Assembly (NCBI GenBank): GCA_001839685.1
Contig: MLAK01000696.1
Span: forward strand, 39,816-75,426
DNA length: 35,611 bases
Source of the DNA: Tritrichomonas foetus
Lineage: Eukaryota; Parabasalia; Tritrichomonadida; Tritrichomonadidae
Direction: 5' to 3'
In this document: positions 9,498 to 17,351 of the stretch, one piece after another
Layout: each line of letters begins with the position of its first letter
How positions within the stretch are numbered: the stretch's first letter is position 1
Translations under genes and position numbers: made by a program
Notes under the pieces: model-generated
The model's database searches: none
Told to the model about the DNA's origin: nothing
Seen by the model: only the letters and a program-made list of their open reading frames with translations

Positions 9498-10607
9498 TTA
9501 TTCTTCATTTTCATTTCGGGAATCATTTTCATCATTATTTAATGATTCTGGATTAAGTGAATTAATTGTAATTAATTGTGCGCCTTCACTCTCTTTTCTA
9601 TTTAAATTATCATTTTGTTCTTCTTCGTTCGCAGGCACTTCACATGGATTTTGCTCTTTTGATATTTCTGAATTTAATTGATCAATTTTTTCCTTTAATT
9701 CTTCTTCCTCTTCCTCTTCTTCATCTTCTTCTGTACGTGGAAGGTACTCAATATCTTTTGGTGCTCCTTTCCCTCCAACTTTTGTTCCTTGTTTCAAATA
9801 GAGTTTGAAATTCTTGTTGATTTTGTCAAAAGCATGATGAGAAATTTCAATGATTTTCTTTCTACTTCGTGCGTTCAAGATTGTAGCTTTAAATAACGAA
9901 TAGCAGCTGAAAAAGCAGGATGTGTCAATTTTTTCAATTCTCCCTTCAAATATCACTTCTTCTAATTGATTACAGCCCAAAAAACAGCTCTCATTCAATA
10001 CTCGAACAGAAGCAGGCAGAAAAACAGCTTTTAATGATGAACAATAACGAAATGAAGACCTGCCAATTGACTTAACTTGTGAAACATCAATGAAATCAAT
10101 AGACTTCAGTGATGTTGCTTTTTCAAAGGCATAATCACAAATAGAAATGATGGTGTTTGGAATGACAGCTCTTTCCACATCACGAGTGGCAAAAATCAAC
10201 TTTTTCATATCACTTGTCAATAGCATTCCATTAATAAATATGAAATTTGGATTTTCTGGTGATAGTTCTATTTCTGTTAAATATACAGTATTCTCGAAAA
10301 TTTGATTATCAAAATTATCCAATTTTTTTGGAATTCCGAGCTTTCTGATGAAGCAAGAAAGCGAAAAGCGCTTAAAAACTCGAACTTCTGAGTCTTCTGG
10401 AAATGAAATCGATGTTACATGGCCATTCCCGAAAAATGCATATTCGCCCAATTCCGTAACCATGTATTCTTTCTCATCATCTTCTATCGTTCGAGGAATT
10501 TCTAAATCACCACGAGCGTTTGGTGATCGTAAAATTGTTGCTTTCATCTTTTTATCGTTTAATTCAACAACCAGGTTGTTTTCGAGGGTGACGGCTTTAT
10601 TTGGCAT
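9498..10607 (-). CDS. BspA-like leucine-rich repeat protein, acidic tail
   Basis: The 369-residue frame starts at an ATG and shows irregular leucine-rich repeats of the BspA/TpLRR (LRR_5) type from about residue 50 to 275. Repeats such as ICDYAFEKATSLKSIDF, IGRSSFRYCSSLKAVFLP and LNESCFLGCNQLEEVIF carry the A/C-F-x-x-C-x-x-L core. After the repeats, residues around 295-320 contain an almost pure glutamate run, followed by a long polar acidic tail rich in N, E and S. There is no signal peptide and no transmembrane helix, so surface display like that proposed for some trichomonad BspA proteins is not supported. The family is strongly expanded in Trichomonas and is otherwise mainly bacterial and amoebozoan. 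Its cellular role is unknown. The start is sharp: no earlier in-frame ATG exists. Confidence 0.85.
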   Translation of the reverse strand: MPNKAVTLENNLVVELNDKKMKATILRSPNARGDLEIPRTIEDDEKEYMVTELGEYAFFGNGHVTSISFPEDSEVRVFKRFSLSCFIRKLGIPKKLDNFDNQIFENTVYLTEIELSPENPNFIFINGMLLTSDMKKLIFATRDVERAVIPNTIISICDYAFEKATSLKSIDFIDVSQVKSIGRSSFRYCSSLKAVFLPASVRVLNESCFLGCNQLEEVIFEGRIEKIDTSCFFSCYSLFKATILNARSRKKIIEISHHAFDKINKNFKLYLKQGTKVGGKGAPKDIEYLPRTEEDEEEEEEEELKEKIDQLNSEISKEQNPCEVPANEEEQNDNLNRKESEGAQLITINSLNPESLNNDENDSRNENEE

Positions 10608-10740
10608 TTTTGATTGGCGTGGTTAAGGGGTTTGTGGGAAAATATAAAATCGAAAGAAATGAAAAAAATAAAATCGAATAAAAAAAACAGCCGTTATTTT
10701 TGGATTGTGAGTGTGTAAAAAATCGGTTTTTTGACCTATT

Positions 10741-11095
10741 TTGTTGGATTTGGAGGTGAAATTGGCTGACAAAATTGACTGTCAAATGTCTTGTCAAATC
10801 ACTGGCATTTTTTTATTTTTTTCAGATGATATTCAAATTGATTCAGTTCCTAGGATCAAAAATTATCTTATGTTTATTTTCGGTAAGGATATTAATAATA
10901 ACTGGCTATATGCAAATTATACTATATTATGATGTTTCTTTGGTAAAAATAATCATGATTCTAAATTTCTCTGCGAAAATAAGAAATACTTGTAATCACT
11001 CAATGTGTGAAAAATCAAGGAATTTATTCTACCAAAAAACTTCATTTTGTCACAATTTCATTATTTTGTGTGCGAATAAGCAAACCCCCAAATAA
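10741..11095 (+). other. Exon-like fragments upstream of the mariner
   Basis: Two short coding-like stretches occur. After a pyrimidine-rich acceptor TTTTTTTCAG ending at about 10824, the frame DDIQIDSVPRIKNYLMFIF ends at a GTAAGG donor near 10882. Further on, KIKEFILPKNFILSQFHYF (about 11012-11070) is protein-like in another frame. Neither has a convincing start. With the pieces downstream of the transposon (12598-13289), they may be the remains of one intron-containing gene. Confidence is low because each piece is short. Confidence 0.25.
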
Positions 11096-11125
11096 AATTC
11101 GTCTATTTGGTTTAATGAAAAAATA

Positions 11126-11153
11126 TAGGGTGTCCGGTAATGTGATGTCACTA
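11126..11153 (+). repeat. Mariner left terminal inverted repeat
   Basis: TAGGGTGTCCGG, TAAT, then GTGATGTCACTA, preceded by TA at 11124-11125. It pairs with 12388-12415. The outer 12 and inner 12 bases are identical between ends, while the central four are not. Confidence 0.92.
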
Positions 11154-11201
11154 AGTATAATAAAGTCATTTCTAATAAGTCATTTTTTATTGATAAGTAT
11201 T

Positions 11202-12212
11202 TCAAAATATGTAGTCTCCATTGGCATCAATAACTTTTTTCAGTCTATTTTGCCATTCTGCAAAAACTGAAAACAAAGTTTCCGATGGAATTTCATTGAA
11301 AATTTGGACTATTGTTTGAATCAAATGGCTTGGTGATTCAAAAACAATTCCTTTAACTTTTTCTTTAATAGTTCCAAATAAAAAAAAGTCGCTAGGCGCC
11401 AAATCAGGTGAATATGCCGGATGTGGAACTGATTCTAGTGAGTTTTCATTTATATATTTTTTGACAATTTTTGCCACATGAGGCTTTGCATTGTCATAAT
11501 GAACAAATAATTTTTTATAATTATTCGAGTTTTTAAACTCAACAATTTTTGACATAATGGCTGTAATATAATATGCAGCATTAAACTTTTCATTTGGCGG
11601 CAAAACATCAATATGAATTATCCCATGAGGGTTCCAAAATACAGTCACCATAAATTTAGTGATCTGAAACCCTGGATTTTGAATAGTTGGGATTACTGAG
11701 TTTTCAGGAATCCATTGTGTATTGAAATCAGTCTTGGAATAAAACCAAGACTCATCTCCTGTTATTAAAAAGGTGAAATTAGTTTTTTGTTCTGCATTCA
11801 AAATTTTAAGAAGTTTTTTTGCCAATAAAACTCTATTGGCCTTTTGATTTTCTGTTAGAATATGTGGCACCCATCGAAGATGCACATGTTTATACATTAA
11901 TTTTGATGTTAAACGATCATAAATTGTCGATTTTGGTTCACCTAAAACATTAGCAATATATCGACACGATGAATGTGGAAATTCGGTTAAAACATCTAAA
12001 ATTTTCCAGTCAAGAATATCATAACTTTGGCACTTTTTCTCTTTTTTCACAGGCTGTGTGTTTTGACTTCTGTTCAGTTCTGCCATGACTCGGTAGATTT
12101 GTCTTTGAGACAAACATTTTTCTTTCAAGACACTCTTCATTTCTTCATATATTTCTTTGCCCCTTTTTCCTTCAAGCTGCAGAAAAGTTATGATTGAATG
12201 TTGATCAATCAT
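11202..12212 (-). CDS. Mariner transposase, D,D34D
   Basis: The 336-residue frame is uninterrupted. The N-terminal part has two helix-turn-helix-like segments (about residues 12-50 and 65-105) that would bind the terminal repeats. The linker signature WVPHILTENQ occurs at 114-123, close to the family's WVPHELTE. The catalytic triad is complete: D153 in TGDESWFY, D250 in VHYDNAKPH and D285 in YSPDLAPSDFF, with exactly 34 residues between the last two, the diagnostic mariner spacing. It catalyses cut-and-paste transposition into TA sites. The start is an ATG at 12212, about 200 bases inside the right end. No frameshift or internal stop is present, so the copy may be active. Confidence 0.96.
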   Translation of the reverse strand: MIDQHSIITFLQLEGKRGKEIYEEMKSVLKEKCLSQRQIYRVMAELNRSQNTQPVKKEKKCQSYDILDWKILDVLTEFPHSSCRYIANVLGEPKSTIYDRLTSKLMYKHVHLRWVPHILTENQKANRVLLAKKLLKILNAEQKTNFTFLITGDESWFYSKTDFNTQWIPENSVIPTIQNPGFQITKFMVTVFWNPHGIIHIDVLPPNEKFNAAYYITAIMSKIVEFKNSNNYKKLFVHYDNAKPHVAKIVKKYINENSLESVPHPAYSPDLAPSDFFLFGTIKEKVKGIVFESPSHLIQTIVQIFNEIPSETLFSVFAEWQNRLKKVIDANGDYIF

Positions 12213-12387
12213 TTTTTAATAAACGTGCATCGTGTACGTTTATAAATTATTCTTTTTTTTTATGAAAAAGATTCTTTATCTCTATTTTCAGTCAAGAGAA
12301 AAAAAAATTGTTTTCAAAATTTTTATGTTAACATTGCATAGTTTATTATTTATAAATATAATGTATTGATTTCACTTCTAATGTGGG

Positions 12388-12415
12388 TAGTGACATCACG
12401 CCTCCGGACACCCTA
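12388..12415 (-). repeat. Mariner right terminal inverted repeat
   Basis: On the reverse strand this reads TAGGGTGTCCGG, AGGC, then GTGATGTCACTA, followed outside by TA at 12416-12417. It is the partner of 11126-11153. Confidence 0.92.
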
Positions 12416-12597
12416 TATTTTTTAATGATGAATCATAAATAGAAAAATATTTTAATCATCAAATGGCTTAGTAGCTTCATTTAAATGGAATTAAAATATA
12501 TTTTACACTCTAAGTCGTCATGTATACTGTATGGAATAATTATTTTTGGTGATTTTCCTTATTTTATTGATGTTTATCACTTATTGAAACAACATAG

Positions 12598-13289
12598 GCT
12601 ATTATATCGTATTTATTTGGGATGAATTAGGTAAAGCCAATGATGAAGAACTTCACTATATCTTGAGTTTGATTTATCAAACGGTAAATGATCAACAATC
12701 AAGTTTATTCCCACAATCAAGGTTTGTTAAATGATTTTTTAAATATTGGAAGTATAAATATTCATTCTAATGTCTTACTAAAACATGTGAATTTAACAGG
12801 AAATTATTTAATTATCAAAATGAATTACCTATTCATGATTTGATAATGGAATCCCAATTAATTCATTTAGCAAGGAAATTTCCAATGGGAGTGAATCTAA
12901 TTAAGCTTTATTCCGATAATATCAAGGAAAAATTGGATTTGAGCAGGTAGAACCCATTTTTGTGAATAAGAAACAGGTTTTTTAAAAAATCTCAAATTGT
13001 ACTGATTCTAACTATGAAAATGTTAGTACCAAATTTGCTTTTACATATTAGGATATAGCAGAATTTCATTTTCTAATATGGATTGATTTTTACGTCAAAT
13101 AAAATCCAACAATTAGACAAAAAGAAGAATTTAGCAGTTTTGTTTCAACTGAAGATCAAAATGTCATTAATGAACTTCGAAAGAAAAATGAATGACATTC
13201 ATATTTTAGAATTTAATCATGAAAGAACTAATGATGAATATAAAACAAATGTCACGCTAATATCGTTATTGAATCTTCGTAAATGTTAA
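12598..13289 (+). pseudogene. Intron-containing gene or relic, unknown family
   Basis: Three coding-like segments join in phase through GT-AG introns. Segment A (12598-12721, beginning YYIVFIWDELGK) ends at AG|GTTTGT. An acceptor TTTAACAG ends at 12799. Segment B (12800-12946, with LFNYQNELPIHDLI) ends at CAG|GTAGAA. An acceptor CAACAATTAG ends at 13116. Segment C (13117-13195, with EEFSSFVSTEDQNVINEL) ends at a TGA. Both joins regenerate arginine codons and keep the frame. Right after the TGA a different frame (NDIHILEFNHERTNDEYK, to 13289) is also protein-like, which suggests a frameshift near 13190. No start codon is visible, and the mariner lies just upstream, so the gene is probably interrupted or decaying. 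The protein is not recognised. Confidence 0.4.
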
Positions 13290-13757
13290 AAATGCATTTA
13301 ATTGTTTTTAATCTCATATGAATATTCATGATTTCTAACTTTTGGTGAAAATTGCTTTCACACAATTTAACAGAACATCTAAAATTTTTCTAGAAATAAA
13401 AAATGATGATCTAAAATATTTCATTCCAAATCTGAGTAGACTAATAGTTCTTTACAGAGTATTTACACAGTATATCTAATTATGAGTTATTTAATTTTAT
13501 TTATATGAACAAAAAACAGTTTGTTAATAATTTGATTGCGTAATTATCACTGTTATAAACTATTCAATTTAACAGAAACAGTATATAAAAAGTTTCATTA
13601 TGGTGATTTTTCGTCGAATCTTATCAAATTTTTGAAAAGATTATGATCTGAAAATTTCACCTTTTATCCTCTTTCTATTCAACCATATATTTGACCAAAA
13701 TGTAAAATATTTTCAGAGAAAATAATTTTCAAGAGAAATTACGAAAAAAATTGTTAA
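13290..13757. other. Upstream region of the Tup1-like gene
   Basis: AT-rich spacer without open frames. TCA-containing candidates occur close to the start of the WD40 gene (about 13713 and 13729), but neither matches the TCAATATTT element seen elsewhere. Confidence 0.4.
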
Positions 13758-15530
13758 ATGAACAATTTCGTCCTTCCGATTCAGTTACAAACTAAGTTTG
13801 CCGTATCAACAGCCAACGACCATGCCAACGCATCATTCAAAACACTTGACCAAGCTATCGGCGCTGTTTGTAACATCCGCAATGATATCGCATCACTTGA
13901 GCGCGCTAAAGCACTCTACGTCACATATTTGCGTGATTACCAGGCCGACTTCGATGTTATGCGTGCTCTTTACAACGATTTGCGACTGAGGCTTGACAAT
14001 TTTGATTCATCATCAAATTATGGAAAAAATGGGCCTTTTTTTGGTTCATCTTCAATAGATATTCAAAAATCATTGAATGGAAATGAAATAACAAATAATC
14101 AGCAACAATATAATCATAATTCTTCTATTTCAAGTATGGGACCAAATAGCAATTCAAATATCAATGTCAATAAGAATTTAAATAATAATAACAATAACAA
14201 TAATAATATAAATTTAAACACTTCTACAAATTTAAATTCCAATTCCAACCTCCAGAATGGCCAAATTAACCAACTTAATCCAATTCAACAACAAATGAAC
14301 CAATATCAACAACAACAACAATTACAACAACAGCAACAAATGAATCATCAAATCCATAATAAAGAGAACGATCAAACACCTTATGTAAAACCAGAAACTC
14401 TTGCACAAGTTGGACTTTCTCAAGTTGTGCCAAACTGGAATTTATCCTCTAATATTCTAGTCAAACAACGCGACATTTTAAATAAATTTTCATTGACTTC
14501 AAATTCAGTACTTTGCTCAGTTCAATATGACTCAAATGGTCGAACGATGGCTTTTGCTGATGGTCGTTTTCTTTTTATTGGGAATGCCAAAACAGGACAA
14601 ATCGAAAAATTATGCGATATTCCACGCGTGCCTGGTCGAAATGAGCTTCATTCGCGAATTCTTCGTTTTTCGCCGGATGGAAAGTTAATTGCTCTTTCTT
14701 GTTCAATTGTAGATATTGCTCTATTCAATGTTGCAAATGGGGCCCAAATCGCAACATTTGAAGGACATACTTCAACTGTTTCTTCACTTGCCTTCTTCAG
14801 CGATGGAAACCGTCTCGTTTCAGGGGGTTATGACGGTTCTGTCTGTCTATGGGACATTCACCAAGCAACTCTAATTCGCAAATTCCAGCATGGAAACCTT
14901 AACAACCAAATTAGCAGTCAGTTGATCAACACTTCAAACACCAATCCAAACTCAAATCCCAACTCCAATAATAATCCTAATTCCGGTGTTATGAATAATA
15001 ATGGAAATTCGAGTGTTACTGGTGAAGAGAGCGGTGGGAAAGAGATTGCTATTGTCTCCATTGCAATTGGTGCAAATGATTCATATGTGGCTGTTGGTTT
15101 TATGAAAGGTGTTGTTGGTTTATATGAACCGACGATGACACAGCCAATAAATTGTTTTACTGCACATTCTGATTATTTATTGAATCTTGCAGCATCTCCA
15201 ACTGATGAAACCCTTCTGTTAACATGTTCGCAAGATAGAACAGTCAAAATATGGTCATTAAAAGGTGTAGCAAGTTGTGTAATGACTTTAAATGGTCATG
15301 CAGATTATGTAATTACTGCTTGTTTCTCACCAAATAATAAATTTGTGTTTACCGGCTCAAAAGACGAAACTTTATGTTGTTGGAATCGATTCACTGGAGA
15401 AAGATTATTCCAGATTCAAGCACATTTGAACACAATCTTTGAGGTGGCACATAATCCCTGCGCACAAGAATTCTTGTCATGTTCAGGAGAAGGATTAGTT
15501 TGTTCATGGGAATACAATATTCCACAATGA
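13758..15530 (+). CDS. TUP1: Tup1-like WD40 transcriptional corepressor
   Basis: The 590-residue protein has the domain order of Tup1/Groucho-type corepressors. An N-terminal helical segment (about residues 25-80) would serve as the oligomerisation coiled coil. A low-complexity linker rich in N, Q and S (about 81-205) has runs of nine asparagines and several glutamine stretches. A C-terminal beta-propeller of seven WD40 repeats (about 240-590) follows. The repeat starting at VLCSVQYDSNGRTMAFADGR corresponds to the first Tup1 blade. Canonical GH...WD blades include FEGHTSTVSSLAF...VCLWD and LNGHADYVITACF. A second N/S-rich insert (about 390-428) interrupts the propeller between blades. In fungi and amoebae Tup1 is recruited by DNA-binding proteins to repress genes and organise nucleosomes, and a nuclear role is inferred here. 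The ATG at 13758 is the first in frame. Other WD40 families are possible but fit the N-terminus less well. Confidence 0.75.
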   Translation: MNNFVLPIQLQTKFAVSTANDHANASFKTLDQAIGAVCNIRNDIASLERAKALYVTYLRDYQADFDVMRALYNDLRLRLDNFDSSSNYGKNGPFFGSSSIDIQKSLNGNEITNNQQQYNHNSSISSMGPNSNSNINVNKNLNNNNNNNNNINLNTSTNLNSNSNLQNGQINQLNPIQQQMNQYQQQQQLQQQQQMNHQIHNKENDQTPYVKPETLAQVGLSQVVPNWNLSSNILVKQRDILNKFSLTSNSVLCSVQYDSNGRTMAFADGRFLFIGNAKTGQIEKLCDIPRVPGRNELHSRILRFSPDGKLIALSCSIVDIALFNVANGAQIATFEGHTSTVSSLAFFSDGNRLVSGGYDGSVCLWDIHQATLIRKFQHGNLNNQISSQLINTSNTNPNSNPNSNNNPNSGVMNNNGNSSVTGEESGGKEIAIVSIAIGANDSYVAVGFMKGVVGLYEPTMTQPINCFTAHSDYLLNLAASPTDETLLLTCSQDRTVKIWSLKGVASCVMTLNGHADYVITACFSPNNKFVFTGSKDETLCCWNRFTGERLFQIQAHLNTIFEVAHNPCAQEFLSCSGEGLVCSWEYNIPQ

Positions 15531-15960
15531 TTCATTTCCGAATCTTTTTTTCTTCTTGTATTATCTTATTATTATTTATATACTGTACTATATATATATA
15601 TACATACATACACTTTTTCCTCCATTTATATTGATTGTTTGAACTTAGATGGTTATAGAATTATTTCTTGAATGTGGCAAGAAAGAAATTAATTTATTTA
15701 TTAATATTTTTAATAATTATTTATTATTGTTGCTATTTTAATATATATATAGATATATCCGATTGTGATCGGAGGAAAAATAAATGTTGTTCATAATACT
15801 AACTTTTATATTCTCTTTGCTGATTCTATCTTTCACTTTTATTATATTATTCTGATATATCAAAATTATTCCAAGATGAATGCATATACCATTTTATAGT
15901 CATGTATAACTAATGTTACAACAACCTTATGGTTTAAATAAAAAACTTTAATTTGAACTC
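15531..15960. other. AT-rich 3' spacer with TA microsatellite
   Basis: This stretch follows the WD40 stop and contains a (TA)n/(CATA)n microsatellite at about 15588-15613 and a second TA-rich run near 15741-15757. No gene is seen. Confidence 0.5.
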
Positions 15961-15969
15961 AGAAATTTT

Positions 15970-16930
15970 TTATAGGCATTCATAGGTATCTTTCTGAATT
16001 GAAAAAAATATACTTTTATTTTGGGCATATTGCGGAAATAAATTCATCACCAGACAAAAATCATCATGGATAGAAGAATGACATTCTACTTTAAACATGA
16101 TATTGTTTTCCACTTTTGCAAGTATTAACAATACAAAAGAAGTATATTTCTTTGAATGAAATGCATCGAAAACAATATTAGAATCATTTTGTAAACTTGA
16201 TCCACAATTCTTCAAAGCTGTGTAAATCAGTACATATCATATCATGAATAATTGGATTATTACTGATTGAATAGCTATTGTCTTTGAGAAATGTGTTCAG
16301 TACTAGATAAAATTTAGAGGTTACAGCGTTCTGCAATAATTAATCCTTCCAGTTATGGAGATATTTTCATGGCGAATTAATAAATAACTGTGCAAATAAT
16401 CAGACATAGTTTATTTCAGATGCTAAAAGATACTTTTTGATTACTCATGATAAAATAGAAAATAATTTTTTGCTTATATTTAATTGATTAATATAGAAAA
16501 GTGATATTTTTTCATCATGTGTATTAATATCATCATATCTTTCCATAAATTAGAAAAGCAAATTGAGGTCTACCGATTTTATAAATGTACCAAATGAAAA
16601 TTTGGCTAGAAATTATTTTCAAAAATCCAGACATATACTCCGCTTTGATATGATGAACCACAAGCTGAAAGTGATTTATTGAAGCTTTTTTGGTATTTCA
16701 CCAAAATTCTATTAATTTCGATCTCCTCCTGGAATTATATGTTAGAGCACATGTATAGCTTTTAGATAAAATGTGAAGTAACATCGATTTCATCCATTCA
16801 CTAAACAAAAGTCTGTTATCAAGATCGATGGTGAATTTCATGAAGGATATCAATATGATGAAGTGTTTTAGGTGTAAAATGGTCAAAGCATGACATGTGA
16901 AAAAAAATAACATTAATTATATATTCCCCT
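15970..16930 (-). pseudogene. Multi-frameshifted relic on the reverse strand
   Basis: Reading 16930 to 15970 on the reverse strand gives ordered protein-like runs in changing frames: RLLFSEWMKSMLLHILSKSY (about 16810), EINRILVKYQKSFNKSLSAC, DDINTHDEKISLFYINQ, SDYLHSYLLIRHENISITGR, QNAVTSKFYLVLNTFLKDNS, IIHDMICTDLHSFEELWIKF, and NDSNIVFDAFHSKKYTSFVL through KDTYECL to a TAA at 15970. The join at about 16190 is a clean one-base shift in ACAAAATGAT, where one extra A would restore continuity. Several single-base shifts with conserved order are the signature of a decayed gene of at least 300 residues. The family is not recognised. Confidence 0.45.
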
Positions 16931-17351
16931 CACAAATTATGATCAACACATTTTATCTTTTCAGCAACTTATTTTGTGATCATTTCTTTCAATTTTTCAA
17001 CAACAATACTGATTAAGCAAAATTCAAAAAACTATCCTGATATCATTATCACTTAAACTTTGGGAATAAATGAAATCAGAGTAGAATATATAATGAAATA
17101 ATTTATTTAAATATAATGGTAGTGTAGCAGACACTTAATCTCTTCAATAGGTCTTGTTTTTCAAGAAGGAGTTATGTAATGAATCAGAAAAGTGATTTTC
17201 CTTCCAAAATTATAAATTATAAAAGAATAACATATTTTAACTCTTATTTTTTGTTGATAATTCTTTCATTTCCCCTGAAAACAGTTATTAATATGTTATT
17301 TAAAAATTTAAATAAATATTTCAGAGAAAAATAATAAAAACATTATTTTAT
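16931..17351. other. AT-rich spacer
   Basis: No open frame or repeat array is seen. The 3' end of the XMAP215-like gene lies immediately to the right. Confidence 0.45.

Larger units (their letters stand above)
11126..12415 (-). mobile_element. Complete mariner transposon, 1290 bp
   Basis: Both ends start TAGGGTGTCCGG and continue GTGATGTCACTA after a four-base difference (TAAT at the left end, AGGC at the right). This gives terminal inverted repeats of about 28 bases. Each end is flanked by TA (11124-11125 and 12416-12417), the duplicated target. Restoring the site gives AAAAAATATTTTTT, a perfect palindrome centred on the target TA. The element contains one full transposase gene in reverse orientation. 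Size and layout resemble the Tvmar1 mariner of Trichomonas vaginalis. Clean ends and an unbroken transposase suggest a recent insertion. Confidence 0.95.

Noticed and set aside
13699..13715. A 15-base GTAAAATATTTTCAG sequence before the Tup1-like gene as an ultra-short intron
   Set aside because: No coding sequence is supported on its left side, and such tiny introns are not expected here. It is likely chance AT-rich sequence.
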